Source: Nocardia sp. NBC_00416
GTDB lineage: Bacteria > Actinomycetota > Actinomycetes > Mycobacteriales > Mycobacteriaceae
Length of the DNA stretch: 64,000 bases
Direction of reading: 5' to 3'
NCBI RefSeq assembly: GCF_036032445.1
Contig: NZ_CP107932.1
Span: forward strand, 5,954,501 to 6,018,500
Part shown: positions 8,000 through 17,627 of the stretch, one piece after another
Layout: every line of letters starts with the position of its first letter
Position numbering within the stretch: position 1 is the stretch's first letter
The notes under the pieces: generated by a model
Database searches by the model: none
The model's input: only the letters and a program-made list of their open reading frames with translations
What the model was told of the DNA's origin: nothing
Translations under genes and position numbers: made by a program

Positions 8000-10900
8000 A
8001 TGGAAACCGCCCGTCGTTCTTCTCGTGGTAGCCGACGGCGCCGTTCGGGCAGCCCGCTGTTCGCACAGCTGCTGACCGCTGCCGTCGAATCCGCCGCCTC
8101 CGAGGTGGCGATCCGCTACAACCCGACGGGTGAACCTGCCGATCAGCGGGAAATGACCTATCAGGAGCTCGACGAGGCGTCCTCGCAGCTCGCGCGGGAT
8201 CTGATCGAACGCGGTATCGGACCGGGCGATGTGGTGGCGATCGGGATCGCCCGCAGCCTCGAGTCGGTGCTCGCCGTCTGGGCCATCGCGAAAACCGGCG
8301 CGGCCTACGTGCCGATCGATCCGAGCTACCCCAGCGACCGGATCGACCATATGGCCACCGACTCCGGTGCGGTACTCGGTCTGACCACCTCGAAACACCG
8401 TTCCGCGCTCGGCCGGTCCCTCTACTGGGTGGAACTCGACGACCCGGTCCAGGCCGAACGGATCGCGCAGCGGCCGCGGCACCCGATCTCCTACGCGGAC
8501 CGGGTCCGGCTGCTCGACGAGCGGCACCCCGCCTACGTCATCTACACCTCCGGCTCCACCGGGAAACCCAAGGGCGTGGTGGTCTCGCACAGCGGGCTGG
8601 CCCTGGTGGTGGCGGCGTCCAACGACCATTACGGCATCACCAGCGACTCCCGGGTGACCCATGTGTGCTCCCCGAACTTCGACGTCTCGGTGCTGGAGTT
8701 GCTGCTCACCTTCACCACGGGCGCGACGCTGGTGATCGTGCCCGCGGGTGTGCTCGGCGGGCAGGAGGTCGCCGATCTGCTGATCCGCGAACGGGTGACC
8801 CATATGATCACCACCCCGGCGGCCTTGGAATCGGTGGATCCGGCCGGGATCACCGACCTGCTGTGCGTCGTCGCGATCGGCGACAAGTTCGGCCCCGAAC
8901 TGGTCGGCCGCTGGGCCCACGATCACCGATTCCTCAACTCCTACGGCCCGACCGAGGCCACCATCCTCGCGACCAGCACCGAGGCGATGATCGCCGGGGA
9001 GACCATCACCATCGGCACCGCCCTGAACGGGTTCGGGGTGTTCGTCCTCGACGCGCGATTGCGGCCGGTGCCGACCGGTGTGGTGGGCGAACTCTATCTT
9101 TCCGGTCCGCCGCTGGCGCACGGCTATCTGAACCGGCGCGCGCTGACCGCGGAACGGTTCGTCGCCGGGCCCTTCGGCGCGGACCTCGGGCAGCCGGGAA
9201 CCCGGATGTACCGCACCGGCGATCTGGTGCGCCGGATCGAGACGCCGCGCGGCGAAGAGATCGAATACCTGGGCCGCACCGATTTCCAGGTGAAGGTGCG
9301 CGGATTCCGCATCGAACTCGGCGAGATCGACAACGCCCTGACCCGGCATCCCGCCGTGGACTACGCGATCACCATGGGCAAGACCCTGCCGTCGGGATCG
9401 ACGGCGCTGGTGGCCTACGTGCTGCCGCACCGGGACAGCGCGGTGAGCACCGACGAACTGGCCGCGTTCCTCGCCGAAACTCTGCCCTCGTACATGATCC
9501 CGGCCGCCTTCGTGGTGCTCGACGAGATCCCGCTGACCCCGGTCGGCAAACTCGATCGCAAGGCCCTGCCGGAACCGGTGTTCGAATCGGCCGGTTCCCG
9601 TGCTCCCGCCGGCGAGATGGAGGTCCGGCTGGCCACGCTGTTCGCGCAGGTGCTCGGGCTGGACCAGGTCGGGGCCGACGACCCGTTCTTCGCGCTCGGC
9701 GGCGACAGCATCCTGTCGATCCAGCTGGTGTCGCGGGCCCGCAACGCGGGAATCCTGTTCACCCCGCAGGACGTATTCGAATACCGTACGGTCGCCGAAC
9801 TCGCCAAGGTCGCGGTTTCCGGAGCCGACGCGGTGGTTCAGCGTCTGGCGGAACTGCCCGGCGGCGGCCTCGGCGATATCCCGCTGACCCCGATCCTGGC
9901 CGAGTACCTGGCCGGCGGCGTGCATTCGGGGTTCGCGCAGAGCATGGTGCTGGGGCTGCCGGAGGGCATCGACCGCGCGGGCCTGGCCGCGACGCTGGGC
10001 GCGGTCGTGGGACGCCACGATATGTTGCGCGCACAGTTGGCCGCCGAGGACGGCCGATATCGTCTCGAGGTTCCCGAGCCCCGGCCGGGGGAGGCCGCCG
10101 CCCTGGTCTCCGAGGTCGAGGTTCCGGCGGGCAGCGGTCCGGCCGAACTCGCCGAACTCGCCGGTGCGGCCATGAGTTCGACGGTGGCGCAATTGGATCC
10201 GCTGGGCGGCCGGATGGTCGCCGCGACCTGGTTGCGCCGCCCCGACGCGCGTGACGCGCTGTTGCTGGCCGTCCACCATTATGTGGTCGACGGGGTGTCC
10301 TGGCGCATCATCGTCTCCGATCTGGTGCTGGCCTGGGCACAGGTGTCCAACGGTCAGCGCACCGAGCTCCCGTCGGTGGCCACCTCGTTCCGGCGTTGGG
10401 CCCACGCACTCGGCGAAGTCGCCGCCGAACCGGCGCGCGAGGCCGAAATCGCCTACTGGCGTAAGGCGCTGGCGACGCCGGACCCGCTGCTGGGCGCCCG
10501 CGCGATAGATCCCACGACCGATTCGCACGCCGCGGTGCGGCGGTTCGCCGTCGAGGTGCCCGCCGAGGTCGCCGCGGTGGTGCTCACCGAAGTACCCGCG
10601 CTGTACCGGACCGGCGCCAACGATCCGCTGCTGGCCGCGCTGGCCCTGGCCGTGCGGAACTGGCGCTCCCGGCGCGGTGTGGACTGCGCGACCACCCGGA
10701 TCCGGTTGGAGGGGCACGGACGCGAGGAATCCGTCGTTCCCGGCGCGGATCTCACCCGCACCGTCGGCTGGTTCACCACCGCCTACCCGGTGGCCCTCGA
10801 CCTGTCCGCCATCGATCCGCTCGCGGCGCTGGCAGCGGGTCCGGCCACCGCGGCGCTGTTGCGTTCGGTGAAGGAACAGCTTTTCGCCGTGCCCGAACAC

Positions 10901-13900
10901 GGAATCGGCTTCGGACTGCTGCGCCGGCTCGCGCCGGGGACAGCCGCCGAACTCGACGGCACCGTCGCGCAGATCGGTTTCAACTATCTCGGCCGCGTCT
11001 CCGCAGGCGACGTGCCGGCCGGAATCGACGATACGGCCTGGTTGCCCACCGGTGAGCTCGGTGAGTTCGAGGCCGAATTCGACAGCGATATGCCGGCTGA
11101 GATGGTGATCGATATCAACGCGATCGCTCGCGCCGGCGGCGGGATCACGGTGTCGTTCGCCTACGTGGCCGATATCGTCGACGAGGCCGCGGTCCGCGAA
11201 CTGGCCGACGAATGGCTGGCCGCGGTGAACGCGATCGCCCGGCACACCGCCGACCCGGCCGCGGGCGGCCTCACTCCCTCGGATCTGCCGCTGGTCCGGG
11301 TCGAACAGCCCGAACTGGACACCTGGCGTACCGGCTATCCGGGACTGGCGGAGGTGCTGCCGCTGTCGCCGCTGGGCGCCGGACTGTTCTTCCATTCCCA
11401 GCTCACCACGGGCGGGCCGGACGACTATGTGATGCTGTTCGCGCTCGAGCTCGGCGGCACAATCGATCTGGAGCGTTTGCACGTCGCGGCACAGGGTCTC
11501 GTGGATCGGCATCCGGTGCTGCGCACCGCGTTCGTGACCGCGGCGGACGGGTCGCCGGTTCAGTTGGTCACCGAGACGGTCGAGGTGCCGTGGCAGGTGG
11601 TCGACAGTGTCGGTGACTACGAGATACCGGAACTGCTGGAGAACCAGCGGCTCACCCGGTTCGCCCTCGACACCGCGCCGCTGCTGCGGATCACGGTGTA
11701 CCGCACGGTCTCCGGCCGCACCCATTTCGTACTGGCCGCTCACCACCTGCTGTTCGACGGCTGGTCGATGCCGGTCCTGATGAAGGACCTGCTGACCCTC
11801 TACGCCCTGCACGGCGACCGGTCGGCGCTGCCGCCGGTCCCGGCCTACCGGGACTATCTGCGGTGGCTGTCGCGGCAGGACGCCGACGCCACCCGGACCC
11901 GCTGGACCGAGGTCCTGCGCGGCGCGCAGCCGACCGAACTGGCCGCGGTGCTCGCTCCGCCCGCGCAGCCGGAATCGGGTATCGGAGAACTCGATCTCGC
12001 GCTCAGCGATGCCGAGACCTCCGCGATGACGGCGTACGCGGCCGCGGCCGGAGTCACCGTCAACACGGTGGTGCAGGCACTCTGGGCGCTGCTGCTGGCG
12101 GGACTCACCGGACGCGAGGACATCGTGTTCGGCGCGGTGGTCTCCGGTCGCCCGCCGGAGCTGCCCGGCGTGGACGATATGGCCGGACTGTTCACCAACA
12201 CGATTCCGGTGCGCGTCCGCTTCGAGACCGAATGGACGGTGCGGGATCTGCTCACCCGGATCCAGTCCGAACAGGCGACCCTGCTCGAACACCATTACCT
12301 GGGACTGGCTGATATCTCGCCGGGCACGGCCGGACTGTTCGATACATTGCTGGCCTACGAGTCCTACCCGGTGGACGCCGAAGGGCTGCGCGCGGCCGGT
12401 GGCGGCATCGACGGCCTCGAGGTCGTGGACCTGACCTCGCAGACCTTCACCCACTACCCGGTGACCCTGGTGGTCGAAGCGGCCGACCGGCTGCTGCTGC
12501 GGCTGTGGTACCGGCGCGATACCGTCGCCGAACCCGCCGCGCAGACCCTGTCGGGGTTGCTGCACGCGCTCGTCGGTCAGCTGCTGGCGGTGCCCGGCGC
12601 GGTCGCGCCGGCCCCGGCTCCGGACTGGTGGCGGGCGCCCGGTGCGCTCGGCGGCCGCGGCGAATTCCCGGCGGACCGGCCGCGTCCGGCCACCTCGTCG
12701 GCGCGAAGCGGCCAGGTGAGCAGGGAGCTGACTCCCGAAATCGAGATCGCGCTGGAAGATGTCGCGGTTCAGCGGGATACGACGTCCTTCACCGTGGTCC
12801 AGGCGGCGTTGGCGATCTTGCTGGCCCGGCTCTCGGGGACCCGGGACATCGCGGTCGGCGCCTTCACCACCCACGATGCCGCCGCCGGTCTGGCAGTACT
12901 GCACACGGATGTGGATCCGGCGCTGCGCTTCGACGCCCTGCTCGACACCGCACGTGCCGCCGGGGGAGCGCCCTTCGGTACCGCGGGCCAGGGTGCCGAA
13001 CGGCTCGGCTACCTGATCGACACCGTGCGCACGGCAGCCGGGCAGCCGCCGTTCCGGGTACTGCTGGCCGCCGGCAACGCGCCCGCCGAACTGCCCGACA
13101 CCCTCGATCTCCGAGTGGACCTCTCCGACACCGACACCGGCGTGGCACTGACCTTCACCTACCGCCGCGACCTGTTCGACGCCCCCACCATCGGCGACCA
13201 TGCCGACCGGCTGCTGCGGGTACTCGCCGCCGTCGCCGCCGATCCCACCCGGATCGTCGGCGATATCGATCTGCTCGCGCCCGGGGAACGCGATCTGGTG
13301 CTGCGGGAATGGAACAGCGCGGGAGTCTCGGTACCGGCGGTGACGCTGGTCGACCTCATCGAATCCCAGGCGCGGCTGCGTCCGCAGGCGCCCGCCGTAC
13401 GATTCGACGGGACCACCCTGACCTTCGCCGAACTGCTGAACCGCGCCTATCGGGTGGCGCGCGGGCTGATCGCGGTCGGCGCGGGCCCGGAAACCCTGGT
13501 GGCGGTGGCACTGCCGCGTTCCGCGGAACTGCCGGTCGCGCTGCTCGGCGTCCTGCTGTCCGGCGCGGGCTACCTGCCCGTCGACACCACCTATCCGAAG
13601 CAGCGACTGGAGTTCATCCTCTCCGACGCCCACCCGGCCGCTGTCCTCACCACCGCGACCGAACGCGACGCGGTGCCCGCCGGTGCGGTGCCGGTGGTCC
13701 TGTTCGAGGACACCGCGACCCATTCCGGCGCACCCATCGCCGACGCCGAGCGCCGGGGGCCGCTGCGTCCCGGCAACCTGGCCTATGTCATCTACACCTC
13801 CGGCTCCACCGGCGTCCCCAAGGGTGTGGGCGTGGCGCACCGGAATGTGGTGGAACTGTTCGCCAACACTCAGCTGCTGTTCGAATTCGACGACGCCGAT

Positions 13901-16900
13901 GTCTGGACCCTGTTCCATTCGTTCGCCTTCGACTTCTCGGTCTGGGAACTGTGGTGCGCGCTCGCCAGCGGCGGTTCGGTGGTGGTGGTCGACTACCTGA
14001 CCTCCCGCTCGCCGGAACAGTTCCGTGAACTGCTGATCCGCGAACAGGTCACGGTCCTCAACCAGACGCCGTCCGCGTTCTACCAGCTGGCCGAGGCCGA
14101 TCGGGTCGCCCACGGTGACGGTGCGGGCACGCTGGCCCTGCGGTATGTGGTGTTCGGCGGCGAAGCGCTGGACCTGCGCCAGCTGCAGCGCTGGTACGAA
14201 CGGCACGGCGGACCGGGTGGCACCGAAACGGATTCGCCGTGGCTGGTGAACATGTACGGCATCACCGAGACCACGGTGCACGTCTCGTTCCTGGCCCTGG
14301 ACGAACAGCTGGTGGACAACCCGGCCAGTGTGATCGGCCGTGCGCTGCCGGGGCTGGACGCGTTCGTGCTCGACGACCGGCTGCACCCCGCGCCGGTCGG
14401 CGTGCCGGGTGAGATCTATGTGGCGGGCGAACAGCTGACCCGCGGCTACCTGGGCCGTCCGGGCCTGACCGCGACGCGGTTCGTGGCCGACCCGTTCGGC
14501 GCGCCGGGTTCGCGGATGTACCGGTCCGGCGATATCGGCCGGTGGGCCGGTTTCGGTGGCCGCGCCAATCTGGAATACGCCGGTCGTGGGGACGCGCAGG
14601 TGCAATTGCGCGGTTTCCGGATCGAGCTCGGCGAAATCGAGGCGGCGCTGCTGCGCTGCCCGGGCGTGGGTCAGGCGGTCGCGCTGGTGCGTACCGGCGG
14701 CGCGGCCGGGGACCGGCTCCTCGGCTATGTGGTGCCGGCCGCGGACCAGGATGCGGCGCTCGACCCCGTGCGGCTGCGCGAGCAGGTGGCGGAATTCCTG
14801 ACCGACTACATGGTGCCGGACGCGGTCGTGGTGCTCGATGCGCTGCCGCTGACTCCCAACGGCAAACTCGATCGTCGCGCGCTGCCCGATTCGGCCGTGA
14901 TCAGCCGGGTGCCCTACAGCGCGCCGGTCGGCGAGGTGGAAACGGTGGTGGCCGCGGTCTTCGCGGACCTGCTCGGCGCCGAACGTGTCGGCGGCGGCGA
15001 CGATTTCTTCGCACTCGGCGGTAACTCGCTGGTGGCGACCCGCGCGGTGGCCCGCATCAACGAGGCGCTGTCGGCCGATATCGCGGTGCGCGCGTTGTTC
15101 GAGGCGCCCACCGTCGCGGCGCTGGCCGCCCGGGTGGTACCCGGCGTGGGAACCCGCGCGGAGCGTCCGGCGCTGGCCCGGGTCGACCGGCCGGACCGGA
15201 TTCCGCTGTCGCTGGCCCAGCATCGGATGTGGCTGCTCAACCAGTTCGATCCGGAGTCGGCCGCCTACAACATTCCGCTGGCCATCGGACTCACCGGCGC
15301 GCTCGACACGTCCGCGCTGCGCTACGCCCTGTCGGATGTACTGGAACGGCACGAGGCGCTGCGCACCCGCTATCCGGTGGGTCCGGACGGGCTGCCGTAC
15401 CAGGAGATCCTGCCGGTGGCCCAGGTGCTGCGCGGCGGACTGGAATCCGCGACCACCGACGACGCGATCGGCCGGATCGGCGATCTGATGTCGGCCGGTT
15501 TCGAGGTCACCACGCAGCCGCCGATCCGCGGACTGCTGCTCACCACCGGCACCGACGAACACGTGCTGGCGCTGGTCGTGCACCACATCGCCGCCGACGG
15601 CGCCTCGCTCGCGCCGCTGGCGCGGGATCTGATGACCGCGTATCTGGCCCGGGTCGGCGGGGAATCGCCGCGTTGGTCGCCGCTGCCGGTGCAATACGCG
15701 GACTACGCGATCTGGCAGCGGGCGGTCGTCGGGGTGGACACCGACGAGACCTCCATCGCGGCAGAGCAATTGGGGTACTGGCGGGAACAGCTGCGGGGCC
15801 TTTCCGGGGAGCTGGAACTCCCGCTGGATCGGCCGCGCCCGGCCCTGCCCTCGATGCGCGGCGGCACCACCGGTTTCGCGGTCGCCGCCGAGGTGCACGA
15901 GGCGCTGGACCGGCTGGCGCGCGACCGTGGCGCGACCCTGTTCATGGTGCTGCACGCCGCGGTGAGCGTGCTGCTGCACCGGCTGACCGGATCCGACGAT
16001 ATCGCCGTGGGCACCCCGATCGCCGGTCGCGGCGAACAGGCGCTCGACGATCTGGTCGGCATGTTCGTCAATACGCTCGCGCTGCGCACCCGGGTCGATC
16101 CGGCACAGCCGTTCGCCGAACTGGTCGATACGGCCCGCGAAACCGACCTGTCGGCGTTCGCCAATGCCGATATCCCGTTCGAGCGGGTCGTCGAGGTCGT
16201 GGTGCCGGGCCGGGCCACCGCGCACAATCCGCTGTTCACTGTGGTGCTGTCGTTCCAGAACAACGAACAGGCCACCTTGAACCTGCCCGGGTTGACCGTG
16301 CGGTCGCTGGGGCAGGGCGCGCTCGCCGCCAAATTCGATCTGCAGATCGACGTCGATCCCGGTCGCACCGCCGCCGGGACCCCCGGCGACCTGCACGCCG
16401 CGCTGACCTACGCCACCGATCTGTTCGACGAGGAGACGGCGCGGTCGTTCGGGCGCCGGCTGGAGCGGATCCTCACCGCTGTCGCCGCCGACCCCGGCGT
16501 GCCGGTGGGCGATATCGACATCCTCGACGAATCCGAGCGGAACCGGGGCACCGTCACCGTCGTCGATCAGGCCGTACCGGTCGCCACGGCGGGAACCGCG
16601 CTGGCGCAGACCCTGAGCGCGTCGGTGGAGGACGATCCGGACGGTCCCGCTGTGGTGTGGGGTGAGGAAGCGGTGACCTATCGCGATCTCGACGCCAGGT
16701 CCTCGCGGCTGGCGCGGGTGCTGATCGCCCGCGGGTTGGGCCCCGGCACCGGCGTGGTGAGCGCGCTGGAACGCGGTGTCGACGCGGCGGTGGCGATCTG
16801 GGCGGTCCTCAAGGCGGGCGCCACACTGGTGCCGGCCGATGCCCTGGCGATCGCGGCGTCCGCGGACCTGGTAGTAGCGGCGGGTCTGGCCGTGGGACAG

Positions 16901-17410
16901 GCCCCGGTGCTGCCCGGCGTGAAGTGGCTGCTGCTCGATGATCCCGCGGTGGCCGGCGAGATCGCCGCCGAATCGCCGCGACCGGTCACCTACGCGCACC
17001 GGGCGCAGCCGTTGCGCGGCGGCGACCTGGTCGTGGTGGACGCCACCGGCCGCCGGGTGAGTTACGACCAGCTGGCCGCCGCCGTGACCCGGGTGCACAC
17101 CGCCGCGGATCTCACCTATGAGGCCCGGACCTATCGGCACGGCCGCGGCGACAGCCCGGCGGCGGTGCTGGAAACCGTGGCCGCGGGCGCCGCGGGAGCC
17201 TCGCTGGTGCTGGTTCCGCGGGACCAGGAGAGTGTGACTCCGGCCGGTGAATGGGTCACCCATCTGTGGACCGACAGCGCCGGCCTGGACGTTCTCGACC
17301 CGGCGGCGCTGGAGGATCTCATCGCGCTCGTTTTGGACGAGGCGCAACAGCCGGGCGCGGCCTGGTCGGATATCGAGACGGTGCTGGATCTGCCCACGCT
17401 GCTGGGCTGA
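8000..17410 (+). CDS. Non-ribosomal peptide synthetase 1: A-PCP-E-C-(half C)-A-PCP-C-(broken A)
   Basis: A 3136-aa cytosolic assembly-line enzyme. After an Arg-rich N-terminus come: A1 (residues about 25-530; YTSGSTGKPKG at 182); PCP1 (GGDSI, Ser570, the form typical before epimerases); E (about 620-1090; HHYVVDG from H759, IGFNYLGR); C (about 1110-1545; HHLLFDG from H1248, presumed D-L type); a lone C-terminal half of another C domain (about 1551-1770); A2 (YTSGSTGVPKG at 1932); PCP2 (Ser2343); C (HHIAADG from H2528); and a fragmentary A domain (about 2867-3136) without core motifs A3-A10. The A2 specificity residues read D-F-W-N-V-G-M-V-H, the standard threonine code. A1 reads D-V-L-I-V-I-S-I-L, which I cannot assign. 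There is no C domain before A1, so this protein should start the peptide with a D-residue followed by L-Thr. The final C domain would act with the A-PCP that opens the next protein. Confidence 0.95.
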   Translation: METARRSSRGSRRRRSGSPLFAQLLTAAVESAASEVAIRYNPTGEPADQREMTYQELDEASSQLARDLIERGIGPGDVVAIGIARSLESVLAVWAIAKTGAAYVPIDPSYPSDRIDHMATDSGAVLGLTTSKHRSALGRSLYWVELDDPVQAERIAQRPRHPISYADRVRLLDERHPAYVIYTSGSTGKPKGVVVSHSGLALVVAASNDHYGITSDSRVTHVCSPNFDVSVLELLLTFTTGATLVIVPAGVLGGQEVADLLIRERVTHMITTPAALESVDPAGITDLLCVVAIGDKFGPELVGRWAHDHRFLNSYGPTEATILATSTEAMIAGETITIGTALNGFGVFVLDARLRPVPTGVVGELYLSGPPLAHGYLNRRALTAERFVAGPFGADLGQPGTRMYRTGDLVRRIETPRGEEIEYLGRTDFQVKVRGFRIELGEIDNALTRHPAVDYAITMGKTLPSGSTALVAYVLPHRDSAVSTDELAAFLAETLPSYMIPAAFVVLDEIPLTPVGKLDRKALPEPVFESAGSRAPAGEMEVRLATLFAQVLGLDQVGADDPFFALGGDSILSIQLVSRARNAGILFTPQDVFEYRTVAELAKVAVSGADAVVQRLAELPGGGLGDIPLTPILAEYLAGGVHSGFAQSMVLGLPEGIDRAGLAATLGAVVGRHDMLRAQLAAEDGRYRLEVPEPRPGEAAALVSEVEVPAGSGPAELAELAGAAMSSTVAQLDPLGGRMVAATWLRRPDARDALLLAVHHYVVDGVSWRIIVSDLVLAWAQVSNGQRTELPSVATSFRRWAHALGEVAAEPAREAEIAYWRKALATPDPLLGARAIDPTTDSHAAVRRFAVEVPAEVAAVVLTEVPALYRTGANDPLLAALALAVRNWRSRRGVDCATTRIRLEGHGREESVVPGADLTRTVGWFTTAYPVALDLSAIDPLAALAAGPATAALLRSVKEQLFAVPEHGIGFGLLRRLAPGTAAELDGTVAQIGFNYLGRVSAGDVPAGIDDTAWLPTGELGEFEAEFDSDMPAEMVIDINAIARAGGGITVSFAYVADIVDEAAVRELADEWLAAVNAIARHTADPAAGGLTPSDLPLVRVEQPELDTWRTGYPGLAEVLPLSPLGAGLFFHSQLTTGGPDDYVMLFALELGGTIDLERLHVAAQGLVDRHPVLRTAFVTAADGSPVQLVTETVEVPWQVVDSVGDYEIPELLENQRLTRFALDTAPLLRITVYRTVSGRTHFVLAAHHLLFDGWSMPVLMKDLLTLYALHGDRSALPPVPAYRDYLRWLSRQDADATRTRWTEVLRGAQPTELAAVLAPPAQPESGIGELDLALSDAETSAMTAYAAAAGVTVNTVVQALWALLLAGLTGREDIVFGAVVSGRPPELPGVDDMAGLFTNTIPVRVRFETEWTVRDLLTRIQSEQATLLEHHYLGLADISPGTAGLFDTLLAYESYPVDAEGLRAAGGGIDGLEVVDLTSQTFTHYPVTLVVEAADRLLLRLWYRRDTVAEPAAQTLSGLLHALVGQLLAVPGAVAPAPAPDWWRAPGALGGRGEFPADRPRPATSSARSGQVSRELTPEIEIALEDVAVQRDTTSFTVVQAALAILLARLSGTRDIAVGAFTTHDAAAGLAVLHTDVDPALRFDALLDTARAAGGAPFGTAGQGAERLGYLIDTVRTAAGQPPFRVLLAAGNAPAELPDTLDLRVDLSDTDTGVALTFTYRRDLFDAPTIGDHADRLLRVLAAVAADPTRIVGDIDLLAPGERDLVLREWNSAGVSVPAVTLVDLIESQARLRPQAPAVRFDGTTLTFAELLNRAYRVARGLIAVGAGPETLVAVALPRSAELPVALLGVLLSGAGYLPVDTTYPKQRLEFILSDAHPAAVLTTATERDAVPAGAVPVVLFEDTATHSGAPIADAERRGPLRPGNLAYVIYTSGSTGVPKGVGVAHRNVVELFANTQLLFEFDDADVWTLFHSFAFDFSVWELWCALASGGSVVVVDYLTSRSPEQFRELLIREQVTVLNQTPSAFYQLAEADRVAHGDGAGTLALRYVVFGGEALDLRQLQRWYERHGGPGGTETDSPWLVNMYGITETTVHVSFLALDEQLVDNPASVIGRALPGLDAFVLDDRLHPAPVGVPGEIYVAGEQLTRGYLGRPGLTATRFVADPFGAPGSRMYRSGDIGRWAGFGGRANLEYAGRGDAQVQLRGFRIELGEIEAALLRCPGVGQAVALVRTGGAAGDRLLGYVVPAADQDAALDPVRLREQVAEFLTDYMVPDAVVVLDALPLTPNGKLDRRALPDSAVISRVPYSAPVGEVETVVAAVFADLLGAERVGGGDDFFALGGNSLVATRAVARINEALSADIAVRALFEAPTVAALAARVVPGVGTRAERPALARVDRPDRIPLSLAQHRMWLLNQFDPESAAYNIPLAIGLTGALDTSALRYALSDVLERHEALRTRYPVGPDGLPYQEILPVAQVLRGGLESATTDDAIGRIGDLMSAGFEVTTQPPIRGLLLTTGTDEHVLALVVHHIAADGASLAPLARDLMTAYLARVGGESPRWSPLPVQYADYAIWQRAVVGVDTDETSIAAEQLGYWREQLRGLSGELELPLDRPRPALPSMRGGTTGFAVAAEVHEALDRLARDRGATLFMVLHAAVSVLLHRLTGSDDIAVGTPIAGRGEQALDDLVGMFVNTLALRTRVDPAQPFAELVDTARETDLSAFANADIPFERVVEVVVPGRATAHNPLFTVVLSFQNNEQATLNLPGLTVRSLGQGALAAKFDLQIDVDPGRTAAGTPGDLHAALTYATDLFDEETARSFGRRLERILTAVAADPGVPVGDIDILDESERNRGTVTVVDQAVPVATAGTALAQTLSASVEDDPDGPAVVWGEEAVTYRDLDARSSRLARVLIARGLGPGTGVVSALERGVDAAVAIWAVLKAGATLVPADALAIAASADLVVAAGLAVGQAPVLPGVKWLLLDDPAVAGEIAAESPRPVTYAHRAQPLRGGDLVVVDATGRRVSYDQLAAAVTRVHTAADLTYEARTYRHGRGDSPAAVLETVAAGAAGASLVLVPRDQESVTPAGEWVTHLWTDSAGLDVLDPAALEDLIALVLDEAQQPGAAWSDIETVLDLPTLLG

Positions 17411-17572
17411 AGCGCGGTCCGGGGCGGCCGGTAACGGCTTTCCCGGACCGGACCGATGCAATGATGGCGACGCGAGTGATGAACACGGCGAGCGAGGAAC
17501 GACGCGAGTACCGCGGTGGCGCTGTACCGCGCCGGGTGCGCCGCGATGGCGACAGAGCAGACGAGGGCAGGT

Positions 17573-17627
17573 AGATGGGTTCGGTAGTGGGACAGCGGTG
17601 TGAGCACGTCCGGGGAATGAGGCAGGT
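17573..17627 (+). repeat. Leader repeat, copy 1 (upstream of NRPS 2)
   Basis: The 55 bases before the ATG of NRPS 2 align without gaps to the 55 bases before the ATG of the third NRPS-like gene (23658-23712), with about 42 identities. The conserved core is CAGCGGTGTGA followed by CAC.TCCGG. This shows the duplication that created the pair included the translation-initiation region. Confidence 0.75.
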
